Position numbers and translations under genes: made by a program. From Streptomyces marianii (lineage in GTDB: Bacteria; Actinomycetota; Actinomycetes; Streptomycetales; Streptomycetaceae): a DNA stretch of 64,000 bases. Shown here in pieces: positions 51,575 to 60,496 of the stretch. The DNA is taken from positions 7,319,501 through 7,383,500 of the forward strand of contig NZ_VAWE01000001.1 in NCBI RefSeq assembly GCF_005795905.1, read 5' to 3'. Under the pieces are notes generated by a model. That model saw nothing but the letters and a program-made list of their open reading frames with translations. It was not told the DNA's origin and searched no databases. Each line of letters begins with the position of its first letter. Within the stretch, counting starts at the first letter, position 1.

Positions 51575-51784
51575 GACGAGCGACTGCCCCTCGGGGATGG
51601 CGTGGCGCCGGTTCCCGGGCGGGCCGAGTGCGAGAGAGGGCACTGCGGAGACAGCCCTTCGCCGCGCCACCAGGGATCAGTTCCCCGGAAGACCGGGGGT
51701 GGTCCTGGCCGGCGCCGGAAGTGCGGCAGGAACCGGCAGAGTACGCGGTGGCCAGCCGTGGTGGGGTCGGCAACCCGACAGCGG
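51575..51784. other. Gap, nothing identified
   Basis: 210 bases between convergent genes. No gene, clear hairpin or repeat was recognised. Confidence 0.4.
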
Positions 51785-52234
51785 CTACGCGCTCGTCTCG
51801 TCCGGGTCTGCGTCTGCACGTTCCACCGCACCGGCAAGCAGAGCTATCTGCTGATACGTGCAGCAATCCGCCATCTCGGTGCCGAGCTCCGCATGGCACC
51901 GCTCGCACGCCAGATTCGGGCCGTCCAGTCCAGCCGGCCCGCAACAGCCCGAGCGTCGCCCCTTGCCGAGAACCGGTTCCAGACCTCGCGCGTCTCCGGG
52001 GTACAGGACGAACGCGGCAGGGACAACCCCGGACATATCGATGCCCAGCGCCGCGTACTTACTCAAAGAGGCCTCCGGCTCGACCGCATACGTGCCCGGG
52101 GCCAGGCGAGGGGGGCATTCCTGCCCTTCGGGCATGCGGAAAGGCATCGGCGCGTCGTTCGCATCGGGCAGGGCGACCTCTCGCACAGCCCGACTCACGT
52201 GAGATCGGCAATGACGGCAGCGGAACACAATCAC
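51785..52234 (-). CDS. Hypothetical protein with Cys-pair (zinc-ribbon-like) motifs
   Basis: 149 residues from a GTG at 52234, with GAGG eleven bases upstream. It begins VIVFRCRHC, with a second Cys group CGPAGLDGPNLACERCHAEL and a final ADCC. The CxxC pairs suggest a zinc site. The middle (MPFRMPEGQECPPRLAPGTY, AAFVLYPGDARGLEPVLGKG) is folded-protein-like, and proteins of this type are common in Streptomyces without known function. The longer frame upstream to 52576 has no start support. It is convergent with the amidotransferase-like gene. Confidence 0.75.
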   Translation of the reverse strand: MIVFRCRHCRSHVSRAVREVALPDANDAPMPFRMPEGQECPPRLAPGTYAVEPEASLSKYAALGIDMSGVVPAAFVLYPGDARGLEPVLGKGRRSGCCGPAGLDGPNLACERCHAELGTEMADCCTYQQIALLAGAVERADADPDETSA

Positions 52235-52674
52235 AGCACCATCCTCACATCCACAGGTCCGGGTGAGCCCCACCTGACATCGGAAACCGCCGACAAGGCG
52301 GCAGCCAAACTCTCGAAGCGTCCCGGATTCCATCGGCGCCGACGGAGATGCTGCGTAAGCGGCCTCCTCGCCAACGAGTTCTCGTCGCATCACTCGCTCT
52401 TGCGATGGGATCGGCTTTCGCGGCCTGGTACGCCGCTGGATGCTCTGACCCCAGGCTGCGAGGCGACAACCAGGGCTCTGTGCCGGGCAGCCGACAGGGA
52501 CCAAGGGGGGCCTGCGCGGTCGGGTCTGCCCGGCGAGAGCCCATGTGGCCTGCGACGTAGCCGGTCGGGCAGCCATCGTGGTAGTCGTGTTCCCCAGGTC
52601 GGCGGCGCCGCTTCGACCTGGCTGGCGAGTGTTGTTGGCCCTTGCCGGTGGTGGTGGGTGGAAGAGGGGGACGC
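52235..52674. other. Gap of 440 bases, no supported gene
   Basis: It should hold the divergent promoters of the zinc-ribbon-like gene and the helicase gene. A 70-codon frame at 52348-52560 (plus) begins with a signal-peptide-like segment, but its ribosome binding site touches the ATG and the rest is low-complexity, so I do not call it. Confidence 0.4.
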
Positions 52675-54855
52675 GTGGGGCGTGGGGAACGGGCGACGCT
52701 CGCGAAGGGAGCGCGACTGTATGAGGCGGCGCGGGCAGTTGCCGGCGACCATGACAGGGCGGTCGGGGCGGTACGGGAGGCTCTGAAGCCGATCCATGAC
52801 GCCGAGGTGCGTCGGGAGCTCGAGGCCATCCCCGTCGCCCGACTGCAGGAAGCCACCGAAGCGCGGCTGCGCCTGGGCATCGTGGAGAGGAGCGGACTGC
52901 GCACGGTAGGCCGTGTACTTCAGGCGGGGCCGTACCGGTTGCGGCAGATACCCGGTGTCGGGCAGGTCACGGTCGACCAGCTCCTCGCCGCCGCTCGAAG
53001 ACTGGCCGACGCCGCGCACGAGAGCGTCGCCGTCCACATCGACGTGGACCGGCCGGAGCCACGGACCACCGCCCTGGTCACAGCCCTGCACGTGCTGGTG
53101 GAGGCCGGCCCGGACGCCCGGCGCGCGGTCGACAGGGCCGCCGTCCTCTCGGCGCGACTCGGTCCGCTGCTGGCTGACGCTCAGCTGGTCGCCGGACGGT
53201 TCCGGACACTGCTCGCGGGCCAGGAGAAGAGGGCCCGGGCGCTGGCGGCCGTCGCGGAGATCCGGTCGCTGCTGGACGAGGCGGATCAGGCCGGGGTGCC
53301 CGGGCTGTTCGCCCAGGCGTCGGTGGATCTGCTGCGGGGACCTTCGAGCGACGTCGCGGCCTGGGTCGACTTCGAACTCCGCTCCGCCGAGTACTACAGC
53401 CTGCTGGCGGGGATCTCCGGGCGGGTGACCGACTCGGCCGCCTCCGAGGGCTTCGTCCCGGACGAGATCGCCGAGCGGGTGCGGACCCAGCGCCTCGACG
53501 ACTCTCACCGGCGGGTCTCCCTGCGCGGCTACCAGGCGTTCGGTGCGCGCTTCGCCCTCGCTCAGCGCAAGGTGGTCCTCGGTGACGAGATGGGTCTCGG
53601 CAAGACCATCCAGGCGATAGCCGCGCTGACGCACCTGGCTGCCGAGGGGCAGAGCCACTTCATGGTCGTCTGCCCGGCGAGCGTGCTGGTGAACTGGACG
53701 CGGGAGATCGAAGCCCGCAGCACCTTGCGCGCCGCGCTTCTCCACGGCCCCGACCGGCACCTCGCGTTCGCCGACTGGAAGGGACGCGGCGGGGTCGCGG
53801 TGACCACCTTCGAAGCGCTGCGCGGGTTCCCCACCCCGGGCGGCGGAGAAGTCGGGATGCTCGTGGTCGACGAGGCGCACTGTGTGAAGAACCCGAAGGC
53901 CCTGCGGTCCCAGGCGGTCGCCCAATGGGCGGAGCGCTGCGACCGTGCCCTCTTCATGACCGGTACCCCGATGGAGAACCGGGTCGCCGAGTTCCGCAAC
54001 CTGGTCCGGATGCTCGCCCCCGGCCTCGCTGAATCCATGGACGAGTGGGACGCATTGGCCACATCCGCTGCCTTCCGCAAGGCCGTCGCCCCGGTCTACC
54101 TGCGACGCAACCAGAAGGATGTGCTGAGGGAGCTCCCCAGCCTCCAGCAGACGGATGAGTGGGAGGAGTTGAGCGCCTCGGACGAGGACGCCTACTTCGA
54201 AGCCGTGCGCGCCGGCAATTTCATGGCGATGCGCAGGGCCGCATACATGCGTCCCGAGAAGTCGGCCAAGCTGGGACGGCTCCAAGAGATCGTGCAGGAG
54301 GCCCGGGAGAACGGTCAGAAGACGGTGGTCTTCTCCCACTTCAAGGACGTGCTGGGCGTGGTGAAGCAGGCGCTCGCCGACCAACTCTCCGACGGCCCGG
54401 CGGTGTTCGGCCCGCTCACCGGAAGCGTCCCGGCTGGACAGCGGCAGCGGCTCGTCGACGACTTCGCGGCAGCCTCGGGTCCCGCGGTGCTGCTGGCGCA
54501 GATCCAGGCGGCCGGTGTCGGTCTCAACATGCAGGCCGCCTCCGTCGTCATCATCTGCGAACCCCAGATCAAGCCGACCATCGAGCACCAGGCGGTGGCC
54601 CGTGCCCACCGCATGGGCCAGGTCAGGCCGGTACAGGTGCACCGCCTCCTCGCCACCGGCGGGGTGGACGAACGCGTGCGCGAGATGCTCGAGAGGAAGA
54701 CGCGCCTGTTCGACGCGTATGTCCGCCGCAGCGCTGTGGCGGAGGCCACCCCGGACGCGGTCGACGCATCGGACGCCGAGACGGCGCGCCGGATCGTCGA
54801 GGAGGAACAGGCCCGCCTGGGCCTTACGGGCGGAGCGCCCCTGCGCCCTGAGTAG
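52675..54855 (+). CDS. SNF2-family DNA-dependent ATPase/helicase
   Basis: A 726-residue protein. The N-terminal 270 residues include a helix-hairpin-helix-like LRQIPGVGQVTVDQLLAAAR. The SNF2 core follows: motif I GDEMGLGKTIQAIAAL (Walker A), VCPASVLVNWTREIE (Ia), motif II VVDEAHCVKNP (DEAH), motif III FMTGTPMENRVAEF, then the second RecA domain with KTVVFSHFKDVL (IV), LAQIQAAGVGLNMQAA (V) and ARAHRMGQVRPVQVHRL (VI). It uses ATP to track on DNA or remodel protein-DNA complexes. The GTG at 52675 with AGGGGGA upstream is preferred over a TTG at 52642. No nuclease or methylase gene is beside it, so a defence role is not shown. Confidence 0.9.
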   Translation: MGRGERATLAKGARLYEAARAVAGDHDRAVGAVREALKPIHDAEVRRELEAIPVARLQEATEARLRLGIVERSGLRTVGRVLQAGPYRLRQIPGVGQVTVDQLLAAARRLADAAHESVAVHIDVDRPEPRTTALVTALHVLVEAGPDARRAVDRAAVLSARLGPLLADAQLVAGRFRTLLAGQEKRARALAAVAEIRSLLDEADQAGVPGLFAQASVDLLRGPSSDVAAWVDFELRSAEYYSLLAGISGRVTDSAASEGFVPDEIAERVRTQRLDDSHRRVSLRGYQAFGARFALAQRKVVLGDEMGLGKTIQAIAALTHLAAEGQSHFMVVCPASVLVNWTREIEARSTLRAALLHGPDRHLAFADWKGRGGVAVTTFEALRGFPTPGGGEVGMLVVDEAHCVKNPKALRSQAVAQWAERCDRALFMTGTPMENRVAEFRNLVRMLAPGLAESMDEWDALATSAAFRKAVAPVYLRRNQKDVLRELPSLQQTDEWEELSASDEDAYFEAVRAGNFMAMRRAAYMRPEKSAKLGRLQEIVQEARENGQKTVVFSHFKDVLGVVKQALADQLSDGPAVFGPLTGSVPAGQRQRLVDDFAAASGPAVLLAQIQAAGVGLNMQAASVVIICEPQIKPTIEHQAVARAHRMGQVRPVQVHRLLATGGVDERVREMLERKTRLFDAYVRRSAVAEATPDAVDASDAETARRIVEEEQARLGLTGGAPLRPE

Positions 54856-55595
54856 CCGGACCGGATGGCCGCCGCCGTGTCGAACCGTCACGCCCCCTCC
54901 TCGCCACGACACCGGCGGCACCGCCGACCGCGGGAGACCCGCGTGTTCACACGTGGGTGGAGTCAGGGCGTGTGTGCCGTCCACCGAGGCGTGTCGGGGG
55001 TCTGGTCGGCGATGGAGGAATCGACGTTGCTTTTGCGGATGGGAGGTTCTGGTGTGCTGCGCTGAACTCACCACAGGGGAAGTCCCCGGCGATGGTCCGC
55101 ACCCGGATCGGTCCGGCGTCCCGCGGTGTGATAAGCCGCCGACGGGGTCCACGCGGCCGGACGGACCCGCGCATGCGGTCGACTGCGGCGGGTCGATGGC
55201 TCATGAGGAGCGGCGCCCCGGGCGGGCCCGCGCCCCCGCCGCTTGATCAGCAGCTGGACCATCTGAAACGGGTACGAGGGGTTCGGCGGCGCCCTGCCGC
55301 TGCTGGGCACGACGGAGGCGGCCCGCCCGAACATCTCCATGTCAATCTGGCGCACCCTCGCTCACTCACCGCGTCTACGCCTGCGAGTCCTCCTTCAGCC
55401 CCGACATCGTCTGGACCCGCCTCGACCGCGTCGACTTCACCCGCGCCGCCCGCCTCGACCCGACCGCCGACAACCTGGTCGGCGACGTCACCGGCCGGTA
55501 CGAGCCCCGTGAACCGTTCACCTTCGCCCTCGGGGGGCGTGAGGCGGCTCACGCTTCCAGCTCGCGAAGCCGTGGCCCGGCGTCCGGGAGGGCGG
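54856..55595. other. Gene-poor stretch with one coding-like fragment
   Basis: 740 bases without an intact gene. Plus-strand bases about 55368-55530 translate as VYACESSFSPDIVWTRLDRV, then DFTRAARLDPTADNLVGDVT and GRYEPREPFTFAL, a protein-like composition with Streptomyces codon use but no start and no recognised family. It is probably the remnant of a lost gene. Confidence 0.35.
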
Positions 55596-56168
55596 TCAGG
55601 GTACGAGGCTGTCGAGGTCGATGTCGAGGGGGATGGGGACGGAGACCTTCAACCGGTTGCGGTGGATGCCGGTGGCCACGTAGGTGCTGGTCATGGAGTC
55701 GAGTTCGTAGGTGTGGACGGTGGGGGCGCCGGTCTCGTCCTCGACGCGCCAGAAGTGGGGGATCCTGGCCTGTGCGTACTTGAAGGGCTTCAGGGACCGG
55801 TCGCGGTCCGCCGACTCCTCCGAGACGACCTCGATGACCAGAGCGACGTCCTCGGGCGCGTACCAGGTCCGGTCGGGGTCGTACGGGGCGGTGGTGAGCA
55901 GGATGTCGGGCTCGGGGCGGCTTTTCTTGTCGAGCCGGACGGTCATCTCACGCTCGGCGTCGAACCCGTCGGGGGCGGCCTGGCGCAGGGCGAAGGTCAG
56001 GTTCTCCACCAGCCGGGTGTGCCAGGACCGCTGCGGCGACATCATGAAGATCAGGGCTCCGTCGATGAGTTCGGTGTGCCGCGGTGCCTGGGCGAGGCCG
56101 TCGAGGTCATCGGCTTCCCAGCCGCTGATCCTGGGCGGGATCATCCAGTCGGGGAGTTCGGCGGTCAC
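55596..56168 (-). CDS. Uma2-family (DUF820) restriction-endonuclease-fold protein
   Basis: A 190-residue protein of the Uma2 type, abundant in Streptomyces and cyanobacteria. It has RHTELIDGALIFMMSPQRSWH, EREMTVRLDKKSRPEPDILL (the PD-(D/E)xK-like acidic and Lys positions), APEDVALVIEVVSEESADRD and YAQARIPHFWRVE. The fold is that of PD-(D/E)xK nucleases, but the cellular function is unknown. The ATG at 56168 follows GAGGAAGC. It stands alone in a region of decayed genes. Confidence 0.9.
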   Translation of the reverse strand: MTAELPDWMIPPRISGWEADDLDGLAQAPRHTELIDGALIFMMSPQRSWHTRLVENLTFALRQAAPDGFDAEREMTVRLDKKSRPEPDILLTTAPYDPDRTWYAPEDVALVIEVVSEESADRDRSLKPFKYAQARIPHFWRVEDETGAPTVHTYELDSMTSTYVATGIHRNRLKVSVPIPLDIDLDSLVP

Positions 56169-56879
56169 GGCTTCCTCCAGGCGCCTCGAAGAGGTCAGGG
56201 GCCTTTATCCCGGATCGCGGACGCGGGCCTAACGCTGGTGTCAGCGTAGTCGAGCGACCGGACCTCTCACTCGGCCCGTGTGAGTCCGACGCGCAGGACA
56301 CTGGTGATCATCTCGGCGTGGATCCGGACGACGTGGTCCGTGGACGAGCCGCTGCGGCGGAGTGGTGCACGTCAGCTTGAGCGTCGGGTCGAGGTCGGCC
56401 GACACCAGGCTCGCGATGTCGTCGAGGTCGCAGTCGTAGCCCCGTCCTTTCCTCACAGGGCAGGGGGGCCGCAAGTGGTGCCCTGGCGTACGGCGGTGCC
56501 GCGGCTGGTTCCCGGGTTCCGCCGAGCCGTGCGGAGCGTCAGCTGGTGCTGGACGCGACCTGCCACGTGCGGGCCGCCCGCGCCCTCGACCGGCTCGCTC
56601 GGGACCTGGTCGACAGCTCGGAGTTCACCCCGATCGCCCTGGACGCGGATGCCTGGCCCCACAGCCGGCCCTCAGCCCCACTGTTCGCGAGCCCTGCACC
56701 TGTCCGGCTGTATGGAGGGCGTCCAGTTCTGGTTCCCGAACGCCGTCGACGCCGGCTCGGCCACCGCTGCCCGCGCCCTCTACCTCCTGCACCTGTCCCG
56801 GGCCGAGGTCACCGTCGCCCACCACTGGCAAGAGCAGACCACCAGCCCCACTGCTGACCTCGCAGTCGTGGTGTCGTCA
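56169..56879. other. Decayed region
   Basis: 711 bases with no intact gene. Coding-like pieces appear in different frames, for example GRGYDCDLDDIASLVSADLD on the minus strand (about 56350-56445) and GCMEGVQFWFPNAVDAGSAT on the plus strand (about 56705-56765). None has a start and none was recognised. Confidence 0.35.
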
Positions 56880-57109
56880 GGGTGCCTCCGGTGCCGGTGA
56901 GGCATCCGTTGATGATGTCGCTACGGTTTTGGATCCGACGGAGGCCGTGTCGTAGCCGGCGGATGAGTGATCGGGTCGGTGAAGGCGGTGTTTGCCTGGG
57001 TGATCCTGCGGAGGATGGGCCAGATGCCTTCGAAGGCATGGAGGTTGGGCGCGTAGGGCGGCAGACGGTAGGCGATGATCCATTCCTGTGCGTCGGTGAA
57101 GGCCCGCAT
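56880..57109 (-). pseudogene. IS630-family transposase, C-terminal remnant, frameshifted
   Basis: One minus-strand frame gives EWIIAYRLPPYAPNLHAFEG, then IWPILRRITQANTAFTDP, the DDE_3 end with the PNLxxxEG motif. The next part continues in another frame as RRLRHGLRRIQNRSDIINGC, LTGTG, the usual C-terminus. The N-terminal two thirds are gone. It is a different IS630 type from the one at 22636. Confidence 0.75.
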
Positions 57110-57117
57110 GCGGCGGT

Positions 57118-57464
57118 CTCACCATCGCCTTCAACCCGGCCTGGCCTACGCCGAGCAACATCTGCACGGACGCCGAGCTGATCACCGAACTCCTCGCCCC
57201 CGCCCTGTTCGGCCACCACCGGCCCCGGCAGGTCACCGAGGTCGAGCACCACCTCGCGCACGCCGCCTTCGCCGCCCTCGCCCACGTCTCCGGCCCCTCG
57301 CTGGGTGCCTGGCCGACTGCCGGTACGTGCACGAGCCGCGGACCGACGAAGGCCGGCTCACGGACCACTCCGCCCTCACGGTCGCCCTGGCGCTCACCGC
57401 CGGGGCGCCGCTGGACGTGACCGACCCGGCCGCCGCGGAGCTCACGGCGCCGGCGCTGTTCTGA
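57118..57464 (+). pseudogene. Degraded gene fragment, possibly endonuclease/exonuclease/phosphatase type
   Basis: The first part reads TIAFNPAWPTPSNICTDAEL and LITELLAPALFGHHRPRQVT in one frame. From about 57300 another frame gives CLADCRYVHEPRTDEGRLTD, HSALTVALAL and ends at a stop at 57462-57464. The last motif resembles the DHSALTV end of endonuclease/exonuclease/phosphatase proteins. There is no start and at least one frame change. Confidence 0.3.
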
Positions 57465-57496
57465 CCCTGCTGCAGAATCCACCCGAGGAGGACGGC

Positions 57497-58075
57497 GTGA
57501 AGGTTGACACCTGGGACTACGTGACGCGGCTGCGGAAGTGGCTCGACGCGGACGCGGTCCCGACGTCGGTGGAGGACGCCCGGCTCCTGAGCGTGCTCAA
57601 GATTTCTGAGGAGCTGGGGGAGGTCGCTGAGGCTGAGGCCCTTCACGGGGCGCTTGGCGCCAACCTGTGCGAGGGCGCGTCCCACGACTGGGGAGACGTC
57701 ACGAAGGAGCTCGCGGACGTCATCGTGACGGCCATGGTCGCCCTGGACACCGTGAGCGGGGATGGCGCGACCGTGGTGGAGCAGCAGCTCCAGGGCCGCG
57801 TGGAGGAGGAGATCACGGCGGCCGGGGACATCCGGCTCCTCCAGGTCCTCGCGATCAGCGGCGACATGGGCACCATCGCCACCGCCGTGTACGGCGCACT
57901 GGGCACCGGCCCGCGCGGTGAGGCAGTCGAGGTGACACACACATGGGAGGACGTGGAAGCGCGCCTCGACCGGCTCATCCTCACGGCCGCCGCCGCGCTG
58001 GACGACCTCACCGGCGATGCCTGGGACACGGTCGACGAGCGGCTGCGTTTCCTCGTGGCGAGGGTCGCGGCCTAG
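57497..58075 (+). CDS. Tandem MazG-like protein
   Basis: A 192-residue protein from a GTG at 57497, with GAGGAGG upstream. Two halves look alike: LLSVLKISEELGEVAEAEAL with GASHDWGDVTKELADVIVTA in the first, and LLQVLAISGDMGTIATAVYG with VTHTWEDVEARLDRLILTAA in the second. The first half keeps the EExxE and ELAD motifs that bind Mg in MazG-type nucleotide pyrophosphohydrolases. The second half has lost the acidic residues (SGDMG, RLDR), so only one half should be catalytic. It may clean up modified or non-canonical NTPs. It ends just before the interrupted terminator and the IS30 element. Confidence 0.8.
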   Translation: MKVDTWDYVTRLRKWLDADAVPTSVEDARLLSVLKISEELGEVAEAEALHGALGANLCEGASHDWGDVTKELADVIVTAMVALDTVSGDGATVVEQQLQGRVEEEITAAGDIRLLQVLAISGDMGTIATAVYGALGTGPRGEAVEVTHTWEDVEARLDRLILTAAAALDDLTGDAWDTVDERLRFLVARVAA

Positions 58076-58111
58076 GTCGGACATGAACCTCAGCTGACCC
58101 GCTCCACCCTC

Positions 58112-58149
58112 TGTACGGAAGGGCCCGCACTGTACGGAAGGGCCCGCAC
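58112..58149 (+). repeat. Tandem 19-base repeat, left arm of a split terminator hairpin
   Basis: TGTACGGAAGGGCCCGCAC occurs twice in tandem (58112-58130 and 58131-58149). The inverse complement GTGCGGGCCCTTCCGT lies at 59466-59481, beyond the IS30 element. Without the element the arms would pair around a loop of about 35 bases, 50-70 bases after the MazG-like stop, so this was probably its terminator. Confidence 0.75.
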
Positions 58150-58164
58150 GGCCTTAGGTTCTAG

Positions 58165-59449
58165 TGGTCGTCGCAACACCCCAGCTCAAGGGGTGCGATG
58201 GACTTCGAGATCCGCAAGGTGCGGACCGCGCAGGGGCCTGTGAAGCTGCGCCGGGAGCGGGAGGCATACTCCCGGCTCGTGCAGCAGGGATACAGCAACA
58301 CGGAAGCCTGCCGGATCGTCGGTGTTGACCGGCGAACCGGCAACAAGTGGCGTAACGGCCGCAGCGCCGACCGTCGGCAGAAGGCGGCACCACCGATTTC
58401 CGCGGTGGCGCCGCCTTCCGGCACGTCCAGGTACCTGCGCGAGGAGGAGCGGATCCACATCGCCGACCGGTTGCGGGAGAAGGCCACGGTGCGGGCGATC
58501 GCCGCGGAGCTGGGCCGCAGCCCGTCCACGGTCAGCCGGGAGATCCGCCGCAACCGAACGGACGGCGCACGCGGCCGGTGGCACTACCGCCCTCACGCAG
58601 CCCAGGCCCGCGCCGATGCACGCCGGCCCCGCCCCAAGAGCCGCAAGATCAGCGAGAACCCCGAGCTTCGGGCCGCTGTCCAGGCAATGCTGGACGAGAA
58701 GTGGAGCCCGGAGCAGATATGCCACGCTCTGCGGGCACAGTTCCCCGACCGGCCGGAGATGCACGTGGTCCACGAGACCGTCTACCAGGCCCTCTACGTC
58801 CAGGGCAGAGGCCAGCTGCGGCGCGAGCTCGCAGGCGCCCTGCGCTCCGGGCGGGCCCGCCGCAGGCCGCAGAGGCAGGCGAACTGCCGCCAGCCGCGTT
58901 TCACCACCCCGATGGTCATGATCAGCGAACGGCCCGCTGAGATCGAGGACCGGGCCGTGCCCGGTCACTGGGAGGGCGACCTGATCATCGGCAAGGACGG
59001 CAAGTCCGCGATCGGCACCCTGGTCGAACGCGCCACCCGCTACGTCATGCTCCTGCACCTGCCCGGCGACCACGGCGCCGAGAGCGTCCTGACCTCCCTG
59101 ACATCCACCGTCCAGACCCTGCCCGCCCACCTGAAGCGGTCCCTGACCTGGGACCAGGGCAGTGAGATGGCCCGGCACGGCGAGTTCACCCTCGCCACCG
59201 ACATCCCGGTCTACTTCTGCGACCCCGCCAGCCCCTGGCAGCGCGGCTCGAACGAGAACACCAACGGCCTGCTGCGGCAGTACTTCCCCAAGGGCACCGA
59301 CCTGTCGGTCCACACCCCCGCGCACCTGGCCGCCGTCGCCGACCAGCTCAACCGCCGCCCACGCAAAACACTCGGCTGGGAAACCCCAGCCGAGCGCCTG
59401 CATAAACTGCTCACGGCCTGATCAACACAACCACGTGTTGCGACGACCG
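58165..59449 (+). mobile_element. IS30-family insertion sequence, apparently complete
   Basis: A transposase gene lies between inverted repeats: TGGTCGTCGCAACAC at the left (58165-58179) and GTGTTGCGACGACCG at the right (59435-59449), identical except for the outermost base. CTAG flanks both sides (58161-58164 and 59450-59453), a likely 4-base target duplication, though CTAG could also belong to the ends. The element lies inside a terminator loop, consistent with the preference of IS30-type elements for hairpins. An intact frame and matching ends suggest recent insertion. Confidence 0.85.
58198..59421 (+). CDS. IS30-family transposase
   Basis: A 407-residue protein with the IS30 layout: an N-terminal helix-turn-helix (RLVQQGYSNTEACRIVGVDR), a second HTH (ATVRAIAAELGRSPSTVSRE), and a DDE domain with GHWEGDLIIGKDGKSAIGTL (first Asp), LTWDQGSEMARHGEF (second Asp) and PWQRGSNENTNGLLRQYFPK (Glu). 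All three acidic residues are present and the length is normal, so it should be active. The ATG at 58198 lies 33 bases inside the left inverted repeat. Confidence 0.95.
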   Translation: MDFEIRKVRTAQGPVKLRREREAYSRLVQQGYSNTEACRIVGVDRRTGNKWRNGRSADRRQKAAPPISAVAPPSGTSRYLREEERIHIADRLREKATVRAIAAELGRSPSTVSREIRRNRTDGARGRWHYRPHAAQARADARRPRPKSRKISENPELRAAVQAMLDEKWSPEQICHALRAQFPDRPEMHVVHETVYQALYVQGRGQLRRELAGALRSGRARRRPQRQANCRQPRFTTPMVMISERPAEIEDRAVPGHWEGDLIIGKDGKSAIGTLVERATRYVMLLHLPGDHGAESVLTSLTSTVQTLPAHLKRSLTWDQGSEMARHGEFTLATDIPVYFCDPASPWQRGSNENTNGLLRQYFPKGTDLSVHTPAHLAAVADQLNRRPRKTLGWETPAERLHKLLTA

Positions 59450-59623
59450 CTAGAAACCGCCGGCAGTGCGGGCCCTTCCGTGTCATCCCCTACTTCGCGG
59501 ACGCACACGCCCTAGGGGGCGTATCCCGCCTCCCCGGTGGGAGACAAGTGGGAGATGATCATGGCGTGGTGCTGCAATCAGACGCTAGGAAATGCCAGAT
59601 GGCGCTACCTGTGCGGCCCTGGT

Positions 59624-60496
59624 TCAGCCGCCGGATTCGCCCGCGTGCGGGCTCAGTACGTCGGTGCCGACCAGGATGAAGATCAGGATGCCGAGGATGA
59701 TCCGGTAGATGACGAACGGCATGAAGGACTTCGTGGTGATGAACTTCATGAACCACGCGATCACCGCGTAGCCGACGGCGAAGGCGATGACCGTCGCGAA
59801 GACGGTCGGGCCCCACGACACATGGCCTTCACCCGCGTCCTTCAGCTCGAAGACGCCCGAGGCGAGCACGGCCGGGATCGCCAGCAGGAACGAGTAACGG
59901 GCAGCCGCCTCGCGGGTGTAGCCCATCAGCAGGCCACCGCTGATCGTGGCGCCGGAGCGGGAGACGCCCGGGATCAGGGCCATGGCCTGGCACACGCCGA
60001 AGATCAGGCCGTCCTTGACGGACAGGTCCCGCAGCGACTTCCGCTCCCGCACGACGCGGTGCTTGCCGCCCGTCTCGTCCCGGGCCGCCAGGCGGTCGGC
60101 CACACCGAGGACGATGCCCATGACGATGAGCATCGTGGCGGTCAGCCGCAGGTCGCGGAACGGCCCCTCGATCTGGTCCTTGAGCGTGACGCCGAGCACG
60201 CCGATCGGGATGGATCCGACGATCACCAGCCAGCCCATCTGGGCGTCGTGGTCCCGGCGCATCGCCTTGTCCGTCAGCGAGCGGAACCAGGCGCTGACGA
60301 TGCGGGCGATGTCCTTGCGGAAGTAGATGAGCACCGCCGTCTCGGTGCCGATCTGGGTGATCGCGGTGAACGCCGCACCCGGGTCGTGCCAGCCCGCGAA
60401 GGCCGCGGTCAGGCGCAGATGCGCGCTGGAGGAGATGGGGAGGAACTCCGTCAGCCCCTGGACGAGCCCGAGGATGAGTGATTCGAACCACGACAT
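59624..60496 (-). CDS. uppP: Undecaprenyl-diphosphatase UppP
   Basis: A 290-residue integral membrane phosphatase starting MSWFESLILGLVQGLTEFLP. It has EFLPISSSAHLRLTA (catalytic Glu and Ser region) and PGVSRSGATISGGLLMGYTR (Arg region), the two conserved sites of UppP, and about eight membrane helices. It turns undecaprenyl diphosphate into the monophosphate carrier used for peptidoglycan and exopolysaccharide. The frame continues open far upstream to 63142, but the family start is clear at 60496. Old name bacA; not related to the bacilysin BacA-like gene at 1992. The carrier it makes serves the polysaccharide locus in this window. Confidence 0.95.
   Translation of the reverse strand: MSWFESLILGLVQGLTEFLPISSSAHLRLTAAFAGWHDPGAAFTAITQIGTETAVLIYFRKDIARIVSAWFRSLTDKAMRRDHDAQMGWLVIVGSIPIGVLGVTLKDQIEGPFRDLRLTATMLIVMGIVLGVADRLAARDETGGKHRVVRERKSLRDLSVKDGLIFGVCQAMALIPGVSRSGATISGGLLMGYTREAAARYSFLLAIPAVLASGVFELKDAGEGHVSWGPTVFATVIAFAVGYAVIAWFMKFITTKSFMPFVIYRIILGILIFILVGTDVLSPHAGESGG

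Noticed and set aside
52348..52560. 70-codon ORF with a signal-peptide and lipobox-like start
   Set aside because: The ribosome binding site would touch the ATG, and after the hydrophobic part the sequence is low-complexity without a domain.
52675..54855. SNF2 protein as part of a phage-defence system
   Set aside because: No nuclease, methylase, PLD or other defence gene is adjacent; the neighbours are a zinc-ribbon-like hypothetical gene and a gap.
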